DNA of 34,385 nucleotides, taken from JBHEKP01 sp041859375 (GTDB lineage Bacteria; Hydrogenedentota; Hydrogenedentia; Hydrogenedentales; CAITNO01). Below, in pieces: positions 16,423 to 23,831 of this stretch. Under the pieces are notes generated by a model, which searched no databases, was not told where the DNA came from, and saw only the letters and a list, made by a program, of their open reading frames with translations. The stretch spans positions 1 to 34,385 of the forward strand of contig JBHEKP010000225.1 of the NCBI GenBank assembly GCA_041859375.1, in the 5' to 3' direction. The first letter of the stretch is position 1. Each line of letters begins with the position of its first letter. The position numbers and the translations under genes were made by a program.

Positions 16423-16452
16423 AGCATACCATATTTTGTGGTTTCATGGCAG
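16423..16452 (-). promoter_or_regulatory. Predicted dxs promoter, extended -10
   Basis: On the minus strand: CTGCCA (16447-16452), an 18-base spacer, TGG, then TATGCT (16423-16428). It gives a leader of about 100 bases before dxs within the 176-base gap after the Dabb gene. That leader has no strong ribosome site near the ATG. Confidence 0.4.
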
Positions 16453-16490
16453 ATTTGGCCGTGAATACCGGGATGACGGCGGAAATTCTT

Positions 16491-16904
16491 TCACGGTTTG
16501 GTGTAGTAATCCACCACGGCCACCTTGTCAAGAACCGGCCCGAGCCCCTCGCCAAACGCCTTATGGTCCGGATGAACCAAATAGGCGTCACGATCCGCCG
16601 CATTGTCAAAGGTCAGGAAGAAACAGTGGGTAAATCCCTGGGAAAGTCCTTCCGGGCTGACATCCGTGCCCCATTCCATGCCGCGTATCACGTCAATCTT
16701 CCCGGAAAGCGCGCAAAACGCCGCCTCCACTTTGCGGATGTCCTCCGGTTTCGCGTCATCCTTGAACTTGAACAGCACCACATGGCGCACGACCTGCGCG
16801 GGTCCGGCCTCATCATCGGCCAGCACGCGGGAGGCGGTCACCGCAAGCCCATAGCCGGTAAGCAACGACAGCAAAACCAGCGCAACCAACACCTGTTTTT
16901 TCAT
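16491..16904 (-). CDS. Exported Dabb-type (stress-responsive A/B barrel) protein
   Basis: A 137-residue protein: signal peptide (VLVALVLLSLLTGYGLAVTA) and then one Dabb ferredoxin-like domain. The domain starts with VVRHVVLFKFKDDAKPEDI and continues with GMEWGTDVSPEGLSQGFTHC and FDNAADRDAYLVHPDHKAF, the characteristic Dabb HP.H segment. Family members form dimeric alpha/beta barrels; functions range from stress proteins to polyketide cyclases, and most bacterial exported forms are uncharacterised. The start is supported by AAGGAG 6 bases upstream. It lies 45 bases after the metallophosphoesterase gene on the same strand, so probably on the same transcript. Confidence 0.85.
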   Translation of the reverse strand: MKKQVLVALVLLSLLTGYGLAVTASRVLADDEAGPAQVVRHVVLFKFKDDAKPEDIRKVEAAFCALSGKIDVIRGMEWGTDVSPEGLSQGFTHCFFLTFDNAADRDAYLVHPDHKAFGEGLGPVLDKVAVVDYYTKP

Positions 16905-16949
16905 CTCGTTCTCCTTGTCGGGAAACCCGTTGTGAATGCCATGTGAATA

Positions 16950-18770
16950 TTACGGTTGCCCCGGGGCCGGTGCAAACTTCAGCGCCCCGCCGGGATCGGC
17001 AACCAGCACCCGCAAAAACCAGTCACCCCGGTTGTTAATCAGTTTTACGGTGAGATTGTTCCACCCGGCGCGCAGTGTCACCGGCACATAGGCGAAGCCG
17101 CCGGGCGGGCCAAACACCTGCGCGGCCTCCACCAGTTCCCCGTTGACATACACTTGGGCGAAGTTGTCGGCATACACCGCCGCGTGGGTGGCCATGGCTT
17201 TGGGGCTGCTTATCCACGCCGAGGCGAAACCGGCGGCACAATCCACCGTGCCCAAAACCGCATTGAAATTCAATAATCCGTTGGCGTCGGCAATCGCCGT
17301 TTTCCAAGGGGTTCCGTCTGTTCCCGGCGCATACCCCGTTTCCGGACCCAACCGTTCAAACAGGCGTGGATTGGCCTTTTCCGGCGCATCCGGCAGGTGC
17401 CCGGTCAAAATTTCCCCCAGCGCATATGGTCCGGCCACCCTGCATTCACCGGGACTTTTCCAGGCGGCGGCGGGATAGAGGGGAACCGTGTCCATCTCCA
17501 CCATGTGGAAACTCTCCTTTTCCAGCCAGCGGCCGCTGTGCTGAATGTCATAGGAAAGTTCCGGCGGCCAGGCAAGGCGCTCCCGCGGCACCGAGAAGGG
17601 GAGGGGCAGTGTTAATGAGGCACCGGGGGCAAGCCGCCGTTCCGTCTCCATGGCGGAATGGGAAAGACGCCATCCATCGCCTTCCTTCACGGCGGGAATC
17701 CAGCCGGACCTGTCCAGAGGGCCGATCTTCAGCCGGAGCACCACCTCTGAATCCAGGGGATTGGACAGGCGCGCCAGGGCGCGGACATCCGCCGAAGGCT
17801 GTTCCAAACCCTCAGGCGTATTGGCGTCCAATTGGACCATTCCGAAAGTGACCGCCTTGCGGAATGACATGGGTGCGGTGTCCACAGGCAGTATGTTTCC
17901 GTCCGGTTCCACGATTTCATACCGAACCCCCGCCTTTGTGACAGTTACCAGTCCCACGCCGTGAAAACAGCCTATTTCCCTCACCCCGCTTTCCCTCACC
18001 CCCGCCCCGGTGGCGTTCTGAACCACCAGCAGATTGCCGTCGCGCCATTCAGACGCCAGGTAATGCTCATGACCGGCAACGGCCGTGTACCGCCGCGAAC
18101 CAAGCATGTCCGTGAGACGCCGCCAGTCCCCGGCAAACCTGGGGTCATCCCACATGGGCTTGTGGAAAAAGAGGAAGGTATGCCCCGCCTGCCTGTTCCG
18201 ATCAAGCATCTCCCCGGCAAAAGACATCATCCGCTCCCATACCGGACCGCGCCCGTCAAAACGCTCCTCCTCCGTGTTCAGCACCAAAAAAAGACAGCCG
18301 CCAAATGAAAAGGCATAATAAGTCCGGCCCAAATCCTCCCGCCAATACTGATAACAGGCCGTGTTGGCAATGTCATGGTTGCCGGGGATGAAAAAGAGCG
18401 GCGCGTCAATCCGTTCCGCGTGCCCCCGGTACTCGGCCCATTCCAAATCCCATTGCGGACGATCCTCCATGTGGCCTGGAATATGGTCGCCCACTGTGAT
18501 TACAAAGGCCGGTTCAAGCCGGTTTATCACCTCCACCGCCCGGTCAAACACCGGCCATTGGTCCTCACCCCCGCTGGTTTTGTCCCCCAGCACAACAAAA
18601 CGAAACGGATTGTTGCCGCCTACAGGCCAGCGTTGATCAATTCTGGGAATGCCCGCCTTTTCCAAAACCTCCCCCGCCGACGCGCCAAACCGGGGGCAGA
18701 AAAAAAAGAACACCACCAGCATGAACAGGGACAGGGCGCGTGCCGCTTTGCCTGCGGTGATTCTTGTCAT
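16950..18770 (-). CDS. Secreted calcineurin-like metallophosphoesterase with C-terminal beta domain
   Basis: A 606-residue exported protein with a hydrophobic signal (ALSLFMLVVFFFFCPRFGASA). The metallophosphoesterase motifs run in order: VVLGDKTSG (Asp63), VITVGDHIPG (Asp95), FIPGNHD (Asn131, His132) and AGHEH (about residue 230). Motif I is GD-K-T rather than DxH, and His follows GD where Asn is frequent; both suggest a divergent subfamily. Residues about 300-430 are a beta-rich linker region. The last 150 residues (AVYADNFAQVYVNGE, WNNLTVKLINNRGDWFLRV) resemble a galactose-binding-like module often found in secreted hydrolases. AAGGAG lies 8 bases before the ATG. Substrate is unknown; a phosphodiester or phosphomonoester outside the cytoplasm is inferred. 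Confidence 0.8.
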   Translation of the reverse strand: MTRITAGKAARALSLFMLVVFFFFCPRFGASAGEVLEKAGIPRIDQRWPVGGNNPFRFVVLGDKTSGGEDQWPVFDRAVEVINRLEPAFVITVGDHIPGHMEDRPQWDLEWAEYRGHAERIDAPLFFIPGNHDIANTACYQYWREDLGRTYYAFSFGGCLFLVLNTEEERFDGRGPVWERMMSFAGEMLDRNRQAGHTFLFFHKPMWDDPRFAGDWRRLTDMLGSRRYTAVAGHEHYLASEWRDGNLLVVQNATGAGVRESGVREIGCFHGVGLVTVTKAGVRYEIVEPDGNILPVDTAPMSFRKAVTFGMVQLDANTPEGLEQPSADVRALARLSNPLDSEVVLRLKIGPLDRSGWIPAVKEGDGWRLSHSAMETERRLAPGASLTLPLPFSVPRERLAWPPELSYDIQHSGRWLEKESFHMVEMDTVPLYPAAAWKSPGECRVAGPYALGEILTGHLPDAPEKANPRLFERLGPETGYAPGTDGTPWKTAIADANGLLNFNAVLGTVDCAAGFASAWISSPKAMATHAAVYADNFAQVYVNGELVEAAQVFGPPGGFAYVPVTLRAGWNNLTVKLINNRGDWFLRVLVADPGGALKFAPAPGQP

Positions 18771-18838
18771 GTCGGCAACTCCTTTTCTTGAAGGGTACCC
18801 CCTGCCATGGGTGCGACTTCAACCACGCCGTCTCCTTG

Positions 18839-18850
18839 GTGATGCATCAC
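18839..18850. repeat. 12-base perfect palindrome in divergent gap
   Basis: GTGATGCATCAC reads the same on both strands. It lies in the 156-base gap between the divergent metallophosphoesterase and RidA genes, about 20 bases upstream of the predicted RidA -35. A dimeric regulator site is possible, but a single copy of 12 bases may be chance. Confidence 0.35.
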
Positions 18851-18871
18851 AGCGTTACTTTGCCAGATGGT

Positions 18872-18901
18872 TTGACCGTCTTCCCAAGGGCATGGTAACG
18901 T
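18872..18901 (+). promoter_or_regulatory. Predicted promoter for RidA operon
   Basis: TTGACC (18872-18877, 5/6 to consensus), an 18-base spacer ending in TGG, then TAACGT (18896-18901). The start point would fall near 18908, just before the AAAAAGGAGA ribosome site (18911-18920), so the leader is very short. Confidence 0.45.
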
Positions 18902-18926
18902 TTTGCTGTCAAAAAGGAGACGACAA

Positions 18927-19316
18927 ATGGACAAAAAATGCATCATCGCCCCGAACGGCGCGCCCGCCGCGGGGCCTTACTCCCATGCCGTTGAAGCCGG
19001 CCCTTTCCTGTACGTTTCAGGCCAGGGTCCGATGAAAAGGGACGGTAGCGGCGTGCTGCGCGGCACCATCGAGGAGGAAACCCGCCTCACCCTGGACAAT
19101 GTCCGCGTCATTCTCGAAGACTGCGGCACAAGCCTTGACCGGGTGGTGAAGGTGAACGCCTACCTTGCGGACATGGGGCATTTTTCGCGGTTCAACGAGG
19201 TTTACAAGGAATATTTCAAGGAAAACTATCCGGCGCGCACCTGCATCCAGGCAGGCAGGCTTCCCCTCGACATCCAGGTGGAAGTTGAAGTCGTCGCGCT
19301 TCGCGGAGAATCATGA
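18927..19316 (+). CDS. RidA/YjgF family enamine/imine deaminase
   Basis: A 129-residue protein of standard RidA length. It has APNGAPAAGPYSHAVEAGPFLYVSGQ at the start, NVRVILEDCGTSLDRVVKVNAYLADM in the middle, and the closing PARTCIQAGRLPLDIQVEVEVVA. The conserved Arg of PARTCIQ is the residue that binds the carboxylate of 2-aminoacrylate-type intermediates in known RidA proteins, so deaminase activity is plausible. The ATG at 18927 follows AAGGAGA by 7 bases; an in-frame TTG at 18903 is ignored. Its TGA overlaps the ATG of the TPR-peptidase gene. Confidence 0.92.
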   Translation: MDKKCIIAPNGAPAAGPYSHAVEAGPFLYVSGQGPMKRDGSGVLRGTIEEETRLTLDNVRVILEDCGTSLDRVVKVNAYLADMGHFSRFNEVYKEYFKENYPARTCIQAGRLPLDIQVEVEVVALRGES

Positions 19317-20569
19317 CGCGCTTTTCGGGAAAATCAGCCAAGGCCATTCTGGCGTGCTCCCTGCTTCTTTTGGCGGCAGCCCCCCTGGGCGCCCTTGACA
19401 CGGTTGATCTGAACAACGCCGGGGTGGAGGCCTACAACCGGGGCGAATTCGAGAAGGCCATCACCTACTTTGAAAAGGCCTTCGCGGCGGAGCCAAACAA
19501 CGGGGTGCTCTGCCGCAACTACTGCAACGCCCTGCAAAGCCTGGCGGACGGCCATGCCAAAAACGGCAACTACAAGGTGGCGGTGCGCCAGCTCGACACG
19601 GCCATTTCGGTTGATCCTAAGAACGTTTCCCCCCTGATCCAGCAGGGTTCCTATTACCTGCGCATGGATGACGTCAATTCGGCCATCAAACGGCTTGAGC
19701 AGGCCATTGTGCTCAAACCGGGCCAGCTCGACGCCCATGAACTGCTCGGACAAGCCTATTACCGGGACAACGATCTCTCCTCGGCCCGCGCCCAGTGGGA
19801 TTATGTCCTTGAGATGGAACCCAACCGCCCGGGGCTCCGGGACCGCTACGACAAGGCATTCCGCGAGGAGTCGGTGGAGTATGACTTCAACCGCTACAAG
19901 TCGCGCCATTTTCTGGTCAGTTACCCCCCGGACATTCCGTCGGACATGCGGGTGCTGGTGACCAACATCCTGGACAAGGCCTATGTGGACATCGGCCGAA
20001 CCCTGGGCGGGGTGTTCCCGCCGCCGCCCATTCATGTCATTCTTTACAATGCGGAACAGTTCGCCCAGGCCACCAAACTGGCGGATCATGTGGGTGCGGT
20101 CTATGACGGAAAAATTAGAAGCCCCCTCACGGACAAAAAGGGGGAGTGGCTCTCCCGGGATGAACTCGCAAGACGCCTCACCCATGAATATGTGCATGTG
20201 GTGGTGCGCAACATCACCGGGGACAACGTGCCCTGGTGGGTGAACGAGGGCTTGGCGGAAACCCTGTCGGGGGTGATAACCGCGCAGGATTCGGAGCGGC
20301 TGCGGGAGTATCTGCGCACCGGCAACACCCTCAACCTCAGGTCGCTCACCATGGAAAAGGTAAGCGCCATGAAAAGCGACGGGGTCTCGCTGGCCTACCT
20401 CAAGGCGCACGCCGCAATCAGCCTGCTGTGGGACCGCTACGGCAAGGGCAAAATGGTGATGTTTCTCCAGGCCCTGGCGGGCGGAAAAGACTGCGAGGAG
20501 GCGCTGCGCAATGTCTTCCGGCGCACCTTCAGCACCCTTGAGCGGGAGGTGGAGAACACCTATCTTTAA
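19313..20569 (+). CDS. Exported TPR protein with gluzincin (peptidase MA-like) domain
   Basis: A 418-residue protein with a signal peptide (ILACSLLLLAAAPLGA). Three to four TPR units follow at about residues 32-170 (NNAGVEAYNRGEFEKAITYF, YKVAVRQLDTAISVDP, AHELLGQAYYRDNDLSSARA). The C-terminal metalloprotease-like domain has RLTHEYVHVVV (His291, Glu292, His295) and, 16 residues later, WWVNEGLAE with third ligand Glu312, the gluzincin arrangement. The family (peptidase MA/DUF1570-like) is common in secretome-rich bacteria; few members are characterised. All zinc ligands and the catalytic Glu are intact, so it may be an active periplasmic protease. It overlaps RidA by 4 bases upstream and the convergent PHP gene by 4 bases downstream. 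Confidence 0.85.
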   Translation: MTRFSGKSAKAILACSLLLLAAAPLGALDTVDLNNAGVEAYNRGEFEKAITYFEKAFAAEPNNGVLCRNYCNALQSLADGHAKNGNYKVAVRQLDTAISVDPKNVSPLIQQGSYYLRMDDVNSAIKRLEQAIVLKPGQLDAHELLGQAYYRDNDLSSARAQWDYVLEMEPNRPGLRDRYDKAFREESVEYDFNRYKSRHFLVSYPPDIPSDMRVLVTNILDKAYVDIGRTLGGVFPPPPIHVILYNAEQFAQATKLADHVGAVYDGKIRSPLTDKKGEWLSRDELARRLTHEYVHVVVRNITGDNVPWWVNEGLAETLSGVITAQDSERLREYLRTGNTLNLRSLTMEKVSAMKSDGVSLAYLKAHAAISLLWDRYGKGKMVMFLQALAGGKDCEEALRNVFRRTFSTLEREVENTYL

Positions 20570-21420
20570 CCCACGGCAAGCCGTTCAACCAGCTGCGCCG
20601 CCCACTCCCATGGAACCTTGACCCTTCCCATTTCAGGGGCGCGCCCCTTGATGGTGCCGTGGCAGTCGCTCCCCCCGGAAACCAGCAACCCCCTTTCCCG
20701 CGCAACCGCCAGAAATTCCCCGGTCTGCCGGGGGGTGTGGCTCACATGGAAGGCCTCAATGCCGTCAAATGGCAGGGACAGCAGGAGGGGCAGCATCCTG
20801 CCGAACCCGCTTCCCAAACCGGGATGGGCGAGAAAAGCCAGTCCCGACGCGCCATGGATCGCGTTCACCGCCTCTTCAACCGGGACAAGCGTCTTGGGCA
20901 CCCATGCGGGCCGGCCGGGCTTTAAAAACCGGTCAAAACCGTCCTGCACGCTGCGCGTGACACCCCGCGCATGCAGGGCGGCGGCGATGTGCATCCTGCC
21001 GGTGAAAGACCCGGGGCCCTCATCCGGCGTCTCAGGAAGTTCCAGGGAAATGCCCGCATTTGCAAGGAGACGCAGCATCCTGCCGCTGCGCTCGCGCCTG
21101 CCGGCCCGCAAACCGGACAACAGCCCGAGCAGCGGTTCGCTGCGGCAGTCAATCCCCAGGCCGACCACATGCACCTCGCGCCTGTCCAGGGAGGCGCTGA
21201 TTTCCACCCCCGTCAAAAAGGCAATCCCGGCCGCTTCCGCACCGGCACGCGCCTCCTCAACCCCCAGGACCGTGTCGTGGTCCGTCAGGGCCAGCGCCGC
21301 CATTCCCGCCCCGGCGGCCCGGCAGGCCACCTGCGCGGGGGAATCAGAACCGTCGGAGCGGCTGCTGTGCAGATGAAAATCCGCCCAGCGCCCGTCCCCG
21401 TCCGGACCGCAGGACATCAT
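20566..21420 (-). CDS. PHP-domain phosphoesterase (RNase AM/TrpH-like)
   Basis: A 284-residue cytoplasmic protein with the four PHP motifs: DFHLHSSRSDGS (His-x-His), LALTDHDTVLGVEEA, GVEISA with the metal-bridging Glu, and C-terminal FLAHPG and GSDCHG. Size and order match YciV/TrpH-type enzymes, which hydrolyse 3',5'-nucleoside bisphosphates or act as 5'-3' exoribonucleases on short RNA. Two adjacent ATG codons start the frame (21420 and 21417) and no strong ribosome site is seen. The stop overlaps that of the TPR-peptidase gene, so the two transcripts are convergent with no terminator space. Confidence 0.88.
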   Translation of the reverse strand: MMSCGPDGDGRWADFHLHSSRSDGSDSPAQVACRAAGAGMAALALTDHDTVLGVEEARAGAEAAGIAFLTGVEISASLDRREVHVVGLGIDCRSEPLLGLLSGLRAGRRERSGRMLRLLANAGISLELPETPDEGPGSFTGRMHIAAALHARGVTRSVQDGFDRFLKPGRPAWVPKTLVPVEEAVNAIHGASGLAFLAHPGLGSGFGRMLPLLLSLPFDGIEAFHVSHTPRQTGEFLAVARERGLLVSGGSDCHGTIKGRAPEMGRVKVPWEWAAQLVERLAVG

Positions 21421-21879
21421 GAATCCGCCGCCGCAGGGGCGGAAAAAAAGAAAAACCCCGCACGTGCACTCCGGTATGAAGCGCGGTGAACCATTTTTTT
21501 CACCACGTGGGTGTTCTCACGGCAGTCATCCGGCTTCCACTCAAAGGAGGCTTGTCGTAGGCTGCGCAAATATCGAACTCCCGTTCTGATAGAAAGGACA
21601 CGCGCCTGTAAACCGGTAAATGCACGGCAGGGAAAAGCAGTCAGCCGGGGCGCATCCACCCCGTAAAAACGCGACACTTTCAGCCGCCGCCGCAAAACCA
21701 TCTTCTGATGGTCTATTTTACCACCCATTCCGCCGCATGTCCATTGCCGCCGCGCGCCGCCGTGCCATAATTTCTTGCGCCGCACCCGCCTCTTCGCCAT
21801 AATCAAAGGCCGTAAATCCCAGCAACACACCCATGGCGCGCCCCCGGCGGGCGCTTAAACCGCAAAAGGAGTTTTACCC
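21421..21879. other. 459-base intergenic region without a supported gene
   Basis: No reading frame here looks coding. Seen by eye: palindromes GCACGTGC (21460-21467) and CCACGTGG (21503-21510); an inverted repeat GGTGAA/TTCACC (21485-21490 with 21499-21504); and a 6-bp hairpin ACCATC-TTCT-GATGGT (21697-21712). On the minus strand that hairpin is followed by only four T. The right part holds the predicted promoter for the gene at 21880 and its AAAGGAG ribosome site (21866-21872). The left part would hold the PHP promoter. A small RNA cannot be excluded. Confidence 0.5.
21744..21771 (+). promoter_or_regulatory. Predicted promoter for secreted isomerase gene
   Basis: TTGCCG (21744-21749), a 16-base spacer ending in TGC, then CATAAT (21766-21771, 5/6). 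It leaves a leader of about 100 bases. A second CATAAT stands near 21798-21803, so the exact start point is open. Confidence 0.35.
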
Positions 21880-22857
21880 ATGCCCGTCCACAAGCAAACA
21901 TTCGCGTGCCTGGCAACAACCGTATTTCTGGCCCTCCTCGGCGTCGCGGCGGCGGCGCAGCCCCCGGCGGGCATGCATGTTTCCCTGCGTGACGCGATGC
22001 TCAATGAAAAGGCCTTTCCCACGGTGGTGGACGGCATGCGCCACCTGAAGGTAGAGGTGCTGGAACTGAACCTGAACCGCGATTTTGAGGTGCAGGCGCT
22101 GGATTCAAGGGAAAAGGTATTCCTGAAGACGGACGACGACGCGCGGGCCTTCGGAAAGCGCGCGAACGAACTGGGCATCACCATCGGATCAGTGCTGACA
22201 GCCTGCGATTTCAGCGCGGGGGACATGGCCTCCAACAGCGCGTGGATTGCGCGGGCCATTGAAATCGCCGACCTCCTCGGCGCCACCTCCGTGCGCATCG
22301 ACGCCGCCATGAAAAAGGAAAAGGAGCTGGATTTTGGAAAGCGCGTGGAAATCTTCTCCGAAGGGCTTTCCGCGGCGCTCAAGGCCACTTCCAACTCCAA
22401 GGTGACCCTGGGCATTGAAAACCACGGTTTCCAGGGAAACAACCTGGCCTTTCTGCTGAACGTGTACATGACCGTCGGCTCCGACCGCCTCGGCTCCACC
22501 CTGGACACGGGAAACTTCTACTGGCGCGGCTATCCGCTCTCGGAGGTGTACGGCATCCTGCGGGTGCTCGCGCCGCACACCAAGCACACCCATGTGAAAA
22601 ACATCAATTACCCCGAGGACAAGCGTGAAATCACCCGCGAGGCGGGCTGGGAATACGGCACCTACTGCTGTCCCCTCGACGAGGGCGACATTTCCATCGC
22701 CAAGGTGGTCCAAATCCTGGCGGCGGCTGGATACCAGGGGGATGTGTGCATCGAGGACGAGTCGGTGGAGAAATGCAAAACCACCGAAGAGCGCGTCGCC
22801 CAGCTGGAGCGCGATGTGGCCTGCGTGAAGGCGGCCATTGACGCCCTGAAAAAATAG
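21880..22857 (+). CDS. Secreted sugar phosphate isomerase/epimerase-like TIM barrel
   Basis: A 325-residue protein with a signal peptide (FACLATTVFLALLGVAAAAQ), then a xylose-isomerase-like TIM barrel. Candidate metal ligands follow the family order: Glu in LGIENHGF, Asp in STLDTGNFYW, His in KHTHVKN and Glu in DVCIEDES. The last 25 residues (TTEERVAQLERDVACVKAAI) form a predicted coiled coil, which could give oligomerisation. Such exported isomerase-like proteins are frequent in Planctomycetes-type genomes; most lack a known substrate. It is preceded by AAAGGAG about 8 bases upstream and is 18 bases from the sulfotransferase-like gene. Confidence 0.82.
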   Translation: MPVHKQTFACLATTVFLALLGVAAAAQPPAGMHVSLRDAMLNEKAFPTVVDGMRHLKVEVLELNLNRDFEVQALDSREKVFLKTDDDARAFGKRANELGITIGSVLTACDFSAGDMASNSAWIARAIEIADLLGATSVRIDAAMKKEKELDFGKRVEIFSEGLSAALKATSNSKVTLGIENHGFQGNNLAFLLNVYMTVGSDRLGSTLDTGNFYWRGYPLSEVYGILRVLAPHTKHTHVKNINYPEDKREITREAGWEYGTYCCPLDEGDISIAKVVQILAAAGYQGDVCIEDESVEKCKTTEERVAQLERDVACVKAAIDALKK

Positions 22858-22875
22858 CCCCCGCGCGCGGCCCGC

Positions 22876-23733
22876 ATGTTCCTGTTCCGGAAGAAACACA
22901 CGTCAATCCGCCATGTGCTGGTCCACCAGTGCGGTAAGGTGGGTTCGTCCACCCTGGTGTCCACCATCCGCGCGTCCGCGCCCGCGCTGAACGTGTTGCA
23001 GGTGCATTTCATCACCGGCCATTACCTCCGCCAGTTCAGGGACATGATTGGGCTGCCGGACACGCCGCCCGATTTTGCGGGCTCCACGGAAAAATTGCTG
23101 CGGGACGCGGAGAAGGCGCGGGAAATACTGCGGGATGTGGATCCCCGCGAAATATGCGTGATCTCGGGGTTCCGCGATCCCCTTGACCGGGCCGTGTCCG
23201 CATGGGCTCAGAATTTCAGGCATTTTTATCCGGAGCTGACCTATGCGGACGCAAACCGCGCCGGGGAACTGGCTTTTTTGCGGGATGATTTTGAGCGTCT
23301 CTTCGACGCCGCCACCGGCCCGGCCGGCAGGAATGATTTCCGTTCCCGCCAGGGTGAATGGCTGCTCATCGACTCAAGCCTGTTGTGGTTTGAACGTGAG
23401 TTCTGCCCCGCCCACGGGCTGAAAGAACAGGCGATAGCACCCGGAAACCGGGGGGTGCGCAGTTTCCGCCACAAAGGCTCCCTTTTCCTCCTTTACCGGT
23501 TCGAGGCATTGCGAAATGACATGGAGCGCCTTGTGCGCATGCTGCCGCTGGAGGAATACAGGAAGGTGGACAAAAATGTGTCCTCCGCAAAACCATACGG
23601 CGCCCTGCTTGCGGATTTTCGCGGAATCTTCCGGCCAAGGGGCGACATCTGGGATTACTACTATGGCTCCCATTACTTTCAAACCTTTTACCCGGGCGCG
23701 CAGGCCCGGTATCCCAAGGCTTTGAAAGACTGA
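22876..23733 (+). CDS. Sulfotransferase-like protein (capsular polysaccharide synthesis type)
   Basis: A 285-residue cytoplasmic protein. VLVHQCGKVGSSTL at residues about 14-27 is a PAPS 5'-phosphosulfate-binding loop of sulfotransferases, and ICVISGFRDPLDRAVSAW resembles the 3'-phosphate-binding segment (Arg and Ser). This arrangement is seen in proteins annotated as putative capsular polysaccharide synthesis/sulfotransferase. Sulfation of a surface glycan is a family-based guess. No clear ribosome site precedes the ATG, which suggests translation dependent on the upstream gene. The transcript ends at the strong terminator downstream. Confidence 0.7.
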   Translation: MFLFRKKHTSIRHVLVHQCGKVGSSTLVSTIRASAPALNVLQVHFITGHYLRQFRDMIGLPDTPPDFAGSTEKLLRDAEKAREILRDVDPREICVISGFRDPLDRAVSAWAQNFRHFYPELTYADANRAGELAFLRDDFERLFDAATGPAGRNDFRSRQGEWLLIDSSLLWFEREFCPAHGLKEQAIAPGNRGVRSFRHKGSLFLLYRFEALRNDMERLVRMLPLEEYRKVDKNVSSAKPYGALLADFRGIFRPRGDIWDYYYGSHYFQTFYPGAQARYPKALKD

Positions 23734-23755
23734 TCCGGTTCCGGTGGGGGTCCGG

Positions 23756-23810
23756 AAAAAAAGAATGCGGGCCGGAAATCTTTTCGTTTTCCGGCCCGCG
23801 CAGTTTTTTT
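23756..23810. terminator. Bidirectional intrinsic terminator
   Basis: A perfect 12-bp stem, GCGGGCCGGAAA (23767-23778) with TTTCCGGCCCGC (23788-23799), has a 9-base loop. A run of seven A (23756-23762) lies before it and seven T (23804-23810) after it. It therefore can end both the plus-strand sulfotransferase transcript and the minus-strand repeat-protein transcript, whose stop codon is at 23832. Confidence 0.93.
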
Positions 23811-23831
23811 CAAACCGCCCGAATCACATTC

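Noticed and set aside
21417..21830. Minus-strand 137-codon frame in the large gap
   Set aside because: Very Arg/Trp/Cys-rich, no ribosome site or recognisable family, and it overlaps the PHP start and the predicted promoter.
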